From Candidatus Puniceispirillum sp. (lineage in GTDB: Bacteria; Pseudomonadota; Alphaproteobacteria; Puniceispirillales; Puniceispirillaceae), in assembly GCA_018668795.1 (NCBI GenBank), contig JABJBD010000078.1:1-16249 (forward strand): a stretch of DNA of 16,249 nt. Reading direction: 5' to 3'. The notes under the pieces were generated by a model that was not told the origin of the DNA, ran no database searches, and saw nothing but the letters and a program-made list of their open reading frames with translations. Below are positions 6,945 to 15,077 of this stretch, piece after piece. Each line of letters starts with the position of its first letter. The first letter of the stretch is position 1. Position numbers and translations under genes: made by a program.

Positions 6945-8486
6945 TCAAACCACCAACTCAATTGGCAATAAATCTCTGAGGACAGCATCGCTTGCGGCAT
7001 CTATATGAAATGGTCGATAATTTTCCAAAACAGCTTTGGCATGATTTGCCGCCACTTGTCTTATATCAAGGCTACCTGCAGCTTCCCAAACATCAATCGC
7101 TTTCCGGTCAGCAATGCCAGGATAGAGAAAATCAGAATGCATCCGTGCGTAGGTATCTGCCTCACCAAGAAAATGCCCAACACCGCTTGCCACTGTACCG
7201 ATTTTGCTGGCTGAAACCATTTGCGAACTTATATCTAATGTATTTGTTGCACGCAGAATACAGCCAAGCATATCATTATCGATAACCATCGCTTCGAATG
7301 AAATACCCATGAGGCTAGCTTGCGCTCCACAAGCTTGAGTGACAATATTGGCTCCAGCTTGTACCGTCTGGCTGACGGTCAAGCATTTTTCATAACCGCT
7401 TTGTGCATCTGGTATTTTACTCTCAGTTGCACCGGCGATGGTTGATGAAGGAAGGCCATAATGTCGAGCCATCTGAATCGCCGCTGCGGTCAGCATAGCC
7501 TGCTCGCCACTCCCACCAGCCATTGCGCCAGTTCGAAGATCAGTGATCATGGGGCGAGGACCAAAAACAGCTTTTGCCTGTTCATCAACAAGCCATACAA
7601 TCACCATTCCGGCTAGTGTTTCTGCAGTAGTTTGAGCAACACAGCCAGCAATGGTAACAGGACTAGAGGCACCTAGCTGGCCAAATGTATTCACCGACAC
7701 CGGAATGCCACACCGCACAGCCTCAATCAAAACATCAACAGAGTCAGCATCAAATCGCATTGGCGGGACTGCATGATTGACATTAAGCGTTAGAAACGGC
7801 TGCTCCTGAAATATCTCTTTTGAACCAGCAAGCTCGTAACACATTGTGGCAATATCGCGCACAGATTGTGTATTGCTGGCGCCTGTAAAGACATGCTTTT
7901 GCGTACCTGCAAGGCTGGCATAGGCGGTATTCACGTCAAGGCGTCTAGCATCGGTCATGTCACGCGCCACTAGAGGGCGACTGAAGAAATGAATATGTGT
8001 AAGCGTATCAACAAGGCGCGCAGCATCATAAAGATCGCTGAGACACGAAGCGCGGTACTTATCTAATTGCATATCATATAGCTGCGGTGACGCCCCACCG
8101 GTACCCACATAAACCTTATTCTGGTTGAGCAGTAAATCATTATTATCAATCCGGGCATGCAGTATAAAATCTCTCTGCAATCCCTTAATAGCCGCCTCGA
8201 CAAGCGGCGTCGGGAACAACAGTCGTCCAGCTTCACTAAGGCTGCCGCCTGCCGCCTTGACAAGCTGTATAGCTATTTCTGGTGCCTCGCTTAGGCCAGT
8301 CATGGCAAGCAATTCGCATGCAGCCTCATGCACAGCGTCAATCCCTTCAGAGCTTAAGGGGTTAAAACTTCCCCCTTGGCCAATAATGCGCTGGCCATGT
8401 AAAGACGCTGTGGAGTTCACGACCTGTTTTGCCCCCCTTCGGCGACGGCTACGTCCAGACGACCCCGCTATAGCCTCATCTATCAT
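6945..8486 (-). CDS. MttB-family (trimethylamine methyltransferase-like) corrinoid-dependent methyltransferase, non-pyrrolysine
   Basis: This 513-residue protein belongs to the MttB superfamily (COG5598), whose members transfer a methyl group from quaternary or tertiary amines (trimethylamine, glycine betaine, carnitine, proline betaine) to a corrinoid protein. Signs are the Arg-rich N-terminus (RRRRGAKQ, residues 14-21), the barrel segments VYVGTGGASPQLYD, KHVFTGASNTQSVRD and LTLNVNHAVPPMRFD, then SVNTFGQLGASSPVTIAG and GAMAGGSGEQAMLTAAA. The frame has no internal amber codon, so it is not the pyrrolysine form that uses trimethylamine. ATG 8486 has AAGGGG upstream. It lies 70 bases behind the peptidase E-like gene and is probably co-transcribed with it. 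No corrinoid protein or MtbA-type partner is in the window. The substrate is unknown; many marine alphaproteobacterial homologues are uncharacterised. Confidence 0.85.
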   Translation of the reverse strand: MIDEAIAGSSGRSRRRRGAKQVVNSTASLHGQRIIGQGGSFNPLSSEGIDAVHEAACELLAMTGLSEAPEIAIQLVKAAGGSLSEAGRLLFPTPLVEAAIKGLQRDFILHARIDNNDLLLNQNKVYVGTGGASPQLYDMQLDKYRASCLSDLYDAARLVDTLTHIHFFSRPLVARDMTDARRLDVNTAYASLAGTQKHVFTGASNTQSVRDIATMCYELAGSKEIFQEQPFLTLNVNHAVPPMRFDADSVDVLIEAVRCGIPVSVNTFGQLGASSPVTIAGCVAQTTAETLAGMVIVWLVDEQAKAVFGPRPMITDLRTGAMAGGSGEQAMLTAAAIQMARHYGLPSSTIAGATESKIPDAQSGYEKCLTVSQTVQAGANIVTQACGAQASLMGISFEAMVIDNDMLGCILRATNTLDISSQMVSASKIGTVASGVGHFLGEADTYARMHSDFLYPGIADRKAIDVWEAAGSLDIRQVAANHAKAVLENYRPFHIDAASDAVLRDLLPIELVV

Positions 8487-8556
8487 TTCACGACCCCTTA
8501 CCCATTAATCTGGCTACCCTATTGCTGAGCCTGTTGACACCATTGTTACAAGGCTT

Positions 8557-9321
8557 TTAAAAGACCAATTCATATCCAATTTCAAGAATTGACACGTTAC
8601 ATGCCATTCCCTGTCCACTTGCATTCTTTTGCTCATGGCAAGTTTTGTCACTCGTCACTAAATAGGCATTACCAATACCAGCTCTGATAATGTCTAATAC
8701 AACGGCATCCTTTATATAAACCCCTACACCATCATCAATTGCCAAACCTGAAGGTAGATTTCCAGCCACAATTTGAGCCTCATAAGCAGCCTTGCGATGG
8801 GGTTCATTCCTATAATGTGGACAAATGCTACCACCTACAAGCCCAAGGCCGTCAGCCAGAATATAGTCATCATCTTGTGTGCTAAGTAACAATTTATCAA
8901 ACCAACAAATCGCACCAGCACTAACACCAGACAGGATCATGCCGCGCTGTCCGGCATTCAGAAGCACCTTATCAATTCCCGTTTGGCGCCAGTGTGATAG
9001 CATTTTCAGCGTTGAACCACCACCAACATACAGAACATCAAGACCGTCGACAAATGCCTCTGCGGCTTTTAAATCAGCCATAATTGGCAAATGGCTTGTT
9101 TTTGCAATTCCTTTAAAACAGGCATAAAAAGCTTTAATGCGATCAGGGTCATCATTGCTGGCATGACCGATATAACCGATATTGGGGTGTGGCAATGTAA
9201 GAGCTAGCAGATAATCCTCGAGTATGTGATCTTCATTTTTGGGTGTTTGTTCATGGGTGAACCCGCCGCCGCCCACTGCAAAAATATGGACGCTATCTAT
9301 GAACGCACCAGTACGCACCAT
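8557..9321 (-). CDS. Peptidase E-like serine hydrolase (family S51)
   Basis: This 254-residue protein resembles peptidase E (PepE, Asp-Xaa dipeptidase, about 230 residues), a cytoplasmic serine hydrolase with a glutamine amidotransferase-like fold. The nucleophile is Ser134 in the elbow GVSAGAICW, and His169 in SICPHYRNEP is the likely catalytic histidine. YVGGGSTLKML (about 98-108) and the NLPSGLAIDDGVGVYI stretch are also typical. The ATG at 9321 has AAAGG about 9 bases upstream. It is the first gene of a pair with the MttB-family gene and diverges from the Dpp-type importer, so it may hydrolyse an imported dipeptide or an amide-linked conjugate before demethylation. Cyanophycinase belongs to the same family, but sequence and context fit PepE better. 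Confidence 0.8.
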   Translation of the reverse strand: MVRTGAFIDSVHIFAVGGGGFTHEQTPKNEDHILEDYLLALTLPHPNIGYIGHASNDDPDRIKAFYACFKGIAKTSHLPIMADLKAAEAFVDGLDVLYVGGGSTLKMLSHWRQTGIDKVLLNAGQRGMILSGVSAGAICWFDKLLLSTQDDDYILADGLGLVGGSICPHYRNEPHRKAAYEAQIVAGNLPSGLAIDDGVGVYIKDAVVLDIIRAGIGNAYLVTSDKTCHEQKNASGQGMACNVSILEIGYELVF

Positions 9322-9391
9322 TTTTAAAAAACCTTTTTCTGCTTGCTTTAGTTGATGCGGATAGAATACGCAATTTGCATATAAAAAAGCA

Positions 9392-9414
9392 ATTTATACA
9401 TTTTCCGTATAAAT
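9392..9414. promoter_or_regulatory. Inverted repeat in the divergent control region
   Basis: Perfect 8-base arms ATTTATAC and GTATAAAT flank a 7-base spacer. It sits between the peptidase E-like gene and the importer operon. Such arms are a plausible operator or phased regulator site, though the AT-rich context makes chance matches easier. Confidence 0.35.
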
Positions 9415-9426
9415 ATATTCATAAAT

Positions 9427-9460
9427 TTTAGTTGTTATAACTAAATGGTAAATCCATACT
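9427..9460 (+). promoter_or_regulatory. Candidate importer promoter with overlapping palindrome
   Basis: A palindrome with perfect 7-base arms, TTTAGTT-GTTAT-AACTAAA, lies at 9427-9445. Inside it, TTGTTA (9432-9437) could be a -35, followed by a 17-base spacer and CATACT (9455-9460) as a weak -10. RNA would then start near 9467, just before the structured leader. The overlap of palindrome and -35 suggests a regulator site. Confidence 0.35.
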
Positions 9461-9477
9461 TAGAAATGAAAATACAT

Positions 9478-9560
9478 TTGATGGGGAATCCGCAGAGTCA
9501 GGCTCTGGTTTAATTCCAAATCAATCTACAGTAGAAGCAGGCGTCTTTTGGACAAGCCTG
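9478..9560 (+). promoter_or_regulatory. Structured 5' leader of the importer operon (two hairpins)
   Basis: Hairpin 1 (9478-9524) is nested: TTGAT pairs with ATCAA, GGAAT with ATTCC, and CAGAG (9493-9497) with CTCTG (9503-9507), separated by a symmetric GG/AA loop and a ccg/gttta loop, with a tcagg tip. Hairpin 2 (9538-9560) pairs CAGGC with GCCTG and GTC with GAC around a ttttg loop, with a two-base AA bulge. The ribosome-binding site AAGGAGG (9575-9581) follows after 14 bases. No known riboswitch class is recognised. It could be a cis-regulatory RNA or an mRNA-stabilising leader. Confidence 0.45.
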
Positions 9561-9588
9561 ACGAACGTTTTATTAAGGAGGAACTTCA

Positions 9589-11070
9589 ATGAAAAAACTG
9601 CTAATAGCATCAGCAATGGTTCTGCTAATCGGCGGAACAAGCGCAATAGCAGCGCCAAATGGCACATTCAGACAAGCTCACGAATATGGCTATGGTGACA
9701 AGTCCAGTCTTGACCCTGCTTCACGTGGCCGCGTGATGCAAATCACCGAAAAGCTAATGAGTCGTCTCATTCGTCCAGACATGCAAGGGTCACCAAGCCC
9801 TGACCTAGCAACATCATGGAGTTCGAATGCCGCGGCTACAGAATGGACAGTAAAGCTTCGTAGCGGTGTCTCATTCCATGATGGTAGCAGCTTTGACGCC
9901 GATGATGTTCTGTACACGTTAAACCGTGTTCTAAATCCAGAAAACAAGTCACCAGCGCGTTCCGCGATCAAGATGATCGAAAAAATGGAAGCCTTGGATA
10001 GTATGACTGTTAAATTCACACTATCGACACCATTTGCCGACATGCCTTTGCAATTGATGGACTATCGACTTCGCATCATTCCTGAAGGATCTGGTGACTC
10101 AATCGCTACTTCAGGCATTGGCACCGGCCCATTCAAACTGGTCAGCTATGATGCTGCCGGCGTCACCAAGCTAGAAGCCAATATGGATTACTGGGAAGGC
10201 GCACCAGGCGTTGCCAAAATGGAAATCATTGGCATCGGTGATGGACAGGCACGTATGCAGGCCTTGCTTGGTGGTCAGATTGATTTTGAAAACACTGTGA
10301 CAAATCAGCAAAAGCCTATGTTCGCTAGTAGTAGCAAATTCAAGCTTATGGAAGTGCCAACAGGAAACTGGCGTGGTCTAGTGTTCCGCACCGACGTTGC
10401 ACCATTTGACGATGTACGCGTTCGCCAGGCTGTGCGTATGGCAGCTGACCGAGAAGATCTAGTTCAACTGATTATGGGTGGGGCAGCTACAGTTGCTTGT
10501 GACACACCCGTAAAGCCTGATGACCAGTATCATGCTGACATAAAATGTCCTCAGGACATTGCCGGAGCAAAAAAATTGTTGGCCGATGCGGGATATCCAA
10601 ATGGTATTGATGTTGAGGTTTATGTCGCAACATTGGAGCCAACTTGGCCAATTCTTGCCGAGGCATATCAGCAACAGGCTGCTGAAGCTGGAATCCGTGT
10701 AACCATCAAGCAGGTTCCATCAGACGGATATTGGAGTGACACATGGATGCAAAAGACAATTTCAGCAACGCGCTGGAATGAGCGTCCTGCTGATTCCGCA
10801 TTGCATGAGATCTATCTTTCTACAGCAAAGTGGAACGAGTCCTATTACAAGGATGAGGCCTTTGACGCCTTGCTTGGCAATGCCCGCCGTGAGTTGGACT
10901 TTAACAAGCGTAAAGCTCTTTATGTAAAAGCGCAGGAGCATCTTTACGAAACCGCTGGCACATTGATCCCCTATCATGTTTCAAAGCTATATGTGATGAA
11001 TGATCGGGTAAGTGGCATCGATGCTGTTGAAAACCACACTATTCGCTGGCACAAAGTGACAGTGAAATAG
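9589..11070 (+). CDS. ABC transporter substrate-binding protein, family 5 (peptide/DppA type)
   Basis: This 493-residue periplasmic binding protein delivers a solute to the membrane complex encoded just downstream. The signal peptide is MKKLLIASAMVLLIGGTSAIAA, with cleavage probably after AIAA. Family 5 hallmarks are LATSWSSNAAATEWTVKLRS, VSFHDGSSFDADDVLYTLNR, STPFADMPLQL, GTGPFKLVSYD and DDVRVRQAVRMAADREDLVQ. Two cysteines (in VACDTP and IKCPQD) could form a disulfide. The ATG at 9589 has a strong AAGGAGG site 7 bases upstream. Family members bind di- and oligopeptides, opines, nickel, haem or glycosides, so the ligand cannot be named. The adjacent divergent peptidase E-like gene hints at a dipeptide or amino-acid conjugate. 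The structured leader and a downstream hairpin suggest post-transcriptional control of its level relative to the permeases. Confidence 0.92.
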   Translation: MKKLLIASAMVLLIGGTSAIAAPNGTFRQAHEYGYGDKSSLDPASRGRVMQITEKLMSRLIRPDMQGSPSPDLATSWSSNAAATEWTVKLRSGVSFHDGSSFDADDVLYTLNRVLNPENKSPARSAIKMIEKMEALDSMTVKFTLSTPFADMPLQLMDYRLRIIPEGSGDSIATSGIGTGPFKLVSYDAAGVTKLEANMDYWEGAPGVAKMEIIGIGDGQARMQALLGGQIDFENTVTNQQKPMFASSSKFKLMEVPTGNWRGLVFRTDVAPFDDVRVRQAVRMAADREDLVQLIMGGAATVACDTPVKPDDQYHADIKCPQDIAGAKKLLADAGYPNGIDVEVYVATLEPTWPILAEAYQQQAAEAGIRVTIKQVPSDGYWSDTWMQKTISATRWNERPADSALHEIYLSTAKWNESYYKDEAFDALLGNARRELDFNKRKALYVKAQEHLYETAGTLIPYHVSKLYVMNDRVSGIDAVENHTIRWHKVTVK

Positions 11071-11117
11071 TCAGGTTTTAAACAAGTCTAGGTAAACAGG
11101 CTACAAACTGAAATGTG

Positions 11118-11159
11118 GGCCAGTGTTGATCCCGAAACAATCTCGGAATTCCACTGGCC
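11118..11159 (+). repeat. Hairpin between binding-protein and permease genes
   Basis: GGCCAGTG (11118-11125) pairs perfectly with CACTGGCC (11152-11159), with an inner CCGA/TCGG stem (11132-11135 with 11143-11146). No run of T follows, so it is not a classic intrinsic terminator. A hairpin at this place commonly protects the upstream binding-protein mRNA or attenuates read-through into the permeases. Confidence 0.5.
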
Positions 11160-11216
11160 TTCATAATAAAAGCTTTTGAATTAGTGGGTTTTTACCCAAA
11201 CGGGGGGACATCATAC

Positions 11217-12176
11217 ATGCTATTCATGTTGATAAGACGCGTTTTTCTGGGCCTTGTTACCGTTTGTCTGGTGTCTTTAATCATTTTTGCTGGCGTGGAA
11301 ATACTTCCCGGAGACGCCTGCACTCAATATCTGGGCGAATATCAGGCGGATGACGAATTGCTGGCCCAATGCCGCAAGGATCTTGACCTTAATCGTCCCG
11401 CTATTGACCGTTTTAGCGAATGGGCTGGCGGCGCGGTTACAGGCGACCTTGGCCTTGCCGTCGATGGTAAAACAGAAATCAGCAAAATTGTTGGCGACCG
11501 CTTGAAAAACTCACTTTTACTAGCGCTATGCGCTATGGGTGTAGGCGTGCCATTGGCACTTTTCCTTGGGGTAATTACTGGCCTGTGGCGGGATCGACTG
11601 CCAGATTTATTTGTCTCGACATTAGCTATTTTTGCTATGACCATTCCAGAATTTGTCTCGGCAACTTTGCTTATATTGATTTTCAGCATTTGGCTGGGAT
11701 GGTTACCAGGTATCGTCTTAACATCTGCTAGTGCGCCAGCATCTGAATTTTTTCCTGAAATACTGTTACCTGTGATCGTACTGTCGCTGGTGATGTGCGC
11801 GCATATCATGCGGATGGTACGCTCATCCGTGATCGAAGTCATGGCAAGTGATTATGTGCAGATGGCAACACTAAAAGGTGTTCCCTATTGGCAGATGGTG
11901 TTCCGTCATGCTCTGCCAAATGCGTTGTTGCCAGCGATTAATGTTGTTGCTTTAACGATTGCGTGGCTACTTGGTGGTGTTGTTGTGATTGAGGTGGTGT
12001 TCAACTATCCCGGGCTTGGCCGGCTAATGATCGACTCAATCTCAGACCGCGACTTGCCTGTAGTGCAATCAATTGCGCTGATTGTGGCCAGCGTCTATGT
12101 CTGTGTCAATCTGGCTGCAGATTTACTCACCATGATCGCCAATCCGAAACTACGCACCATGTATACGAGAAACTAA
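11217..12176 (+). CDS. ABC transporter permease, DppB type
   Basis: This 319-residue inner-membrane permease forms half of the translocation channel. An N-terminal membrane helix (MLIRRVFLGLVTVCLVSLIIF) is followed by a periplasmic segment with LPGDACTQYLGE and about five further helices. The cytoplasmic coupling (EAA-type) loop, about residues 205-235, reads ASDYVQMATLKGVPYWQMVFRHALPN. The C-terminal part contains VFNYPGLGRLMIDSISDRDLPVVQ, typical of DppB/OppB. The start is the ATG at 11217 with a G-rich ribosome-binding site about 9 bases upstream; the frame is open to a GTG at 11184, which would place 11 extra residues before a standard N-terminus. Its TAA overlaps the next gene's ATG by one base, so the two permeases are translationally coupled. 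Confidence 0.9.
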   Translation: MLFMLIRRVFLGLVTVCLVSLIIFAGVEILPGDACTQYLGEYQADDELLAQCRKDLDLNRPAIDRFSEWAGGAVTGDLGLAVDGKTEISKIVGDRLKNSLLLALCAMGVGVPLALFLGVITGLWRDRLPDLFVSTLAIFAMTIPEFVSATLLILIFSIWLGWLPGIVLTSASAPASEFFPEILLPVIVLSLVMCAHIMRMVRSSVIEVMASDYVQMATLKGVPYWQMVFRHALPNALLPAINVVALTIAWLLGGVVVIEVVFNYPGLGRLMIDSISDRDLPVVQSIALIVASVYVCVNLAADLLTMIANPKLRTMYTRN

Positions 12177-13060
12177 TGGCTGTAGCACTCGCCCCAAAAA
12201 CCGAATCCAGCTTCCGTGCGATTACAGTTCTCAAAGATCTTGTATCGCGACCGTCAGGCGCGATTGGCTTGTCGCTGGTTCTGTTCCATGTTGTGCTGGC
12301 GCTGATTAGCCCTTACATAATCCCATTTGATTTTAAATTGCAGAATTCTGCTCTCATGCTTTCGGCACCTGACAATATTCACTGGCTTGGGGCTGACCAT
12401 CTTGGTCGGGATGTATTTTCCCGTACCCTAATGGGTGGACGCGAGGCATTATTGGTAACTGGTGTAGCAACCCCACTAGCGGTTATCTGGGGCGGTTTTA
12501 CAGGTATTCTTTTTGGTTTGGTTGGCGGACGGCTTGACGAAGTGCTAATGCGGGTTGTCGATGCGTTTCTGTCGCTACCTTGGATTTTGAAAATGCTGGT
12601 ACTGATCGTGACCTTTGGCAGTGGTGTCGAGGTACTCATTCCAACACTGGCCTTTTTCTATGGAATTCCTGTCATTCGCATTGCCCGTGCCGCAACCCAT
12701 GATGTGATCGCCCGCGATTTTGTATGGGCGGCCAAAGCCCGGGGGCACAGCCGGATCAGCATTATATGGCGTGAATTACTACCAAACGTGCTTGATACGC
12801 TGATGGTAGAAGGCGCCATGCGGTGGTCGTGGATGTTGTTAGCCTTTTCGTCATTGTCATTTTTGGGCTTTGGTGTGTCACCACCGACACCAGACTGGGG
12901 TTTGATGATTTCTGATGCGCGCGGTTTCATGTCCTTTGCACCATGGGGTGTCATTGGTCCCGTGATCGCACTTTCGTCGCTAATTATAGGCATTAACCTA
13001 ACCGCAGATGCCCTCGCCAAAGCGCTGGGTATTGATCGTGCACAAAAGGCACCAATGTAG
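12176..13060 (+). CDS. ABC transporter permease, DppC type
   Basis: This 294-residue inner-membrane permease pairs with the upstream DppB-type protein. It has the N-terminal helix (SGAIGLSLVLFHVVLALISP), the DppC/OppC marker HWLGADHLGRDVFSRTLMGGR, and a coupling loop ARDFVWAAKARGHSRISIIWRELLPN. The C-terminus carries the conserved SFLGFGVSPPTPDWGLMISD. Its ATG overlaps the upstream stop by one base, and the ATPase gene starts 1 base after its stop. A 294-residue length is normal for the family. The substrate cannot be read from the permease. Confidence 0.92.
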   Translation: MAVALAPKTESSFRAITVLKDLVSRPSGAIGLSLVLFHVVLALISPYIIPFDFKLQNSALMLSAPDNIHWLGADHLGRDVFSRTLMGGREALLVTGVATPLAVIWGGFTGILFGLVGGRLDEVLMRVVDAFLSLPWILKMLVLIVTFGSGVEVLIPTLAFFYGIPVIRIARAATHDVIARDFVWAAKARGHSRISIIWRELLPNVLDTLMVEGAMRWSWMLLAFSSLSFLGFGVSPPTPDWGLMISDARGFMSFAPWGVIGPVIALSSLIIGINLTADALAKALGIDRAQKAPM

Positions 13061-13061
13061 C

Positions 13062-15077
13062 ATGAGTGAAAAAGCCTTTATTGATATCAAGAATTTGTCG
13101 ATTGGCTATTCCAGCCGTTCCGGCAAGGTGATCAAAGTGCTACGCGATGTCAGCCTTACCATCAAACGCGGCGAGAGTGTTGGCCTTGTTGGTGAAAGCG
13201 GTTCCGGTAAAAGCACGCTAGCCCTTGCCGCGCTTGGCTATTTCAAACGTGGTCTTCGTGCTCTTGACGGTAGTGTAAGTTTTGATGGCGTTGATATGCT
13301 CAAACTTGACCGCGATGACCTACAGGCAATCCGAGGGGGAAGATTGGCTCTCATTCCCCAAAATTCTGGTCAGTCACTCACCCCGACATTGCATATTGGT
13401 CAACAGGTTGCCGAGGCCTTACGCCTGCACAGCGATCTGAATGACCAGCAATTTAAGGCACGTGTTGTTGATCTACTAACGCAAGTTCGGCTTCCCGATC
13501 CGGCCGCGCTGGTGACGCGATATCCGCATGAACTATCTGGTGGCCAACAGCAAAGGGTGGCCATCGCCATGGCACTTGCCGGAGAACCTGAAGCATTATT
13601 ACTTGACGAGCCGACAACAGGTCTGGATGTAACAACGCAGGCGCATATTCTTGAATTGCTTCGTGATCTGGCGCGTGAACGCAATATGGCAATGCTCTAT
13701 GTCAGCCATGATCTGGGCGCGATCTCGAGGGTCTGTGACCGTGTGGTGGTGATGTATGCTGGTGAAATTGTACTTAATGGCTCGGCTCGGCAGGTTTTGC
13801 TGGCGCCACGTCATCCCTATGCACATGGTTTGCTGGCATCAATACCGCGCTTGAATCAAACCCGCTTGCCAATGGCATTGGACGGGCGACCACCAATGCC
13901 GGGCGAGGCTATTAACGGATGCGCCTTTGCCGACCGCTGTGCCCTGGTGGATAAAAAATGCCAGTCAATGTCGCCACCACTCATACCCATAGACAGCGGT
14001 GAAGACGTCCGCTGTTTTCATAGTGACAAGATTGACCAGATGCCGACGGCAAACAAAAAGCCGGCGCGACAAGGCGATTTGACAACCGTTGAATCTGGGC
14101 AAGCGCTAGGGTTGAACAACCTTGCCATCAGCTATGCTAAAACTGATTTTCTGGAAACCCTATTTTCCGGTAAAAAACCCTCTCCCGCTACCGTAGAAGG
14201 CATCAATATCACCATCGAAAAAGGTGAAACGCTTGGTCTTGTTGGCGAAAGTGGCAGTGGGAAATCGACAATTTTAAAAGCCATTGCTGGTTTGATTTCA
14301 CCAAAGGACGGAAACATTTCACTACATGGTGAAACCATGTTAACCGCGCGGGTCGAAGACCGTCCAGCGGTGAATTTGCGACAAATTCAGATGATTTTCC
14401 AAAACCCGGATGACAGTTTGAACCCACGCCATACGGTCGCGCAAATTCTGGCGCAACCTTTACGTCTCTATTTTGGGTTGAACGGCGATGCGTTGCGCCG
14501 GCGTAGTGCCGAATTAATCGAACGAGTGAGGCTTGGCGTGCACTATCTTGATCGTCTGCCAAGCCAGTTATCTGGCGGTGAAAAACAACGCGTTGCGATA
14601 GCCAGAGCCTTTGCCGCTGAACCTGAAATAGTGCTGTGTGACGAAGTAACATCCGCGCTGGACGTTTCGGTTCAGGCGGCAGTTCTTGACCTATTGGACG
14701 AATTGAAAACACAGCAGGGAACAACCTATATTTTCGTCTCGCATGATCTGGCTGTGGTAAAAGCCATTTCTGACCGCGTGGCTGTTTTATATCAGGGTCG
14801 TTTGTGTGAAATTGGTCCCGCAGATGCTGTCTATAAGGCGCCATTCCATCCTTATACTGATTTGTTGCTTGGCGCCGTACTTGAACCCAATCCAGACTTC
14901 GCACCAAAACTTAGCGCTGACGATGTTGTAGAGCTGTCACCACCAGCTTCAGGCTGTCCATTCCAACGACGATGTCCACGCAAACTTGGTACAATTTGCG
15001 AGACCGACACACCATCAGCCCAGACCACTAGCCCCGAACATGTAATTAACTGCCATATTCCAGCAAAAGACCTGTAA
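13062..15077 (+). CDS. Fused double ATPase of the Dpp/Opp ABC importer (DppD-DppF type)
   Basis: This 671-residue protein carries both nucleotide-binding domains that power the importer, usually two proteins (DppD and DppF). Half 1 has Walker A GESGSGKST (44-52), Q-loop IPQNSGQ, signature LSGGQQQR (about 158), Walker B LLLDEP (about 180) and H-loop VSHD. Half 2 has Walker A GESGSGKST (about 395), Q-loop IFQNPDDSLNPR, signature LSGGEKQR (about 503), Walker B LCDEV (about 525) and VSHD. Each half ends in an oligopeptide-transporter C-terminal domain with four cysteines: CX5CX6CX17C in half 1 and CX5CX7CX17C in half 2. These may hold Fe-S clusters, as reported for related Dpp ATPases. The start is the ATG at 13062, one base after the permease stop; an in-frame ATG at 13008 lies inside the permease gene. 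Confidence 0.93.
   Translation: MSEKAFIDIKNLSIGYSSRSGKVIKVLRDVSLTIKRGESVGLVGESGSGKSTLALAALGYFKRGLRALDGSVSFDGVDMLKLDRDDLQAIRGGRLALIPQNSGQSLTPTLHIGQQVAEALRLHSDLNDQQFKARVVDLLTQVRLPDPAALVTRYPHELSGGQQQRVAIAMALAGEPEALLLDEPTTGLDVTTQAHILELLRDLARERNMAMLYVSHDLGAISRVCDRVVVMYAGEIVLNGSARQVLLAPRHPYAHGLLASIPRLNQTRLPMALDGRPPMPGEAINGCAFADRCALVDKKCQSMSPPLIPIDSGEDVRCFHSDKIDQMPTANKKPARQGDLTTVESGQALGLNNLAISYAKTDFLETLFSGKKPSPATVEGINITIEKGETLGLVGESGSGKSTILKAIAGLISPKDGNISLHGETMLTARVEDRPAVNLRQIQMIFQNPDDSLNPRHTVAQILAQPLRLYFGLNGDALRRRSAELIERVRLGVHYLDRLPSQLSGGEKQRVAIARAFAAEPEIVLCDEVTSALDVSVQAAVLDLLDELKTQQGTTYIFVSHDLAVVKAISDRVAVLYQGRLCEIGPADAVYKAPFHPYTDLLLGAVLEPNPDFAPKLSADDVVELSPPASGCPFQRRCPRKLGTICETDTPSAQTTSPEHVINCHIPAKDL

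Noticed and set aside
6945..8486. Pyrrolysine-containing trimethylamine methyltransferase
   Set aside because: The 513-residue frame is continuous with no in-frame amber codon.
9478..9560. Known riboswitch (SAM-II, SAM-V, glycine, THF)
   Set aside because: I could not match the conserved cores of these classes; only the hairpins themselves are claimed.
11118..11159. Intrinsic terminator after the binding-protein gene
   Set aside because: No T run follows the stem; the downstream sequence is TTCATAATAAAAGC.
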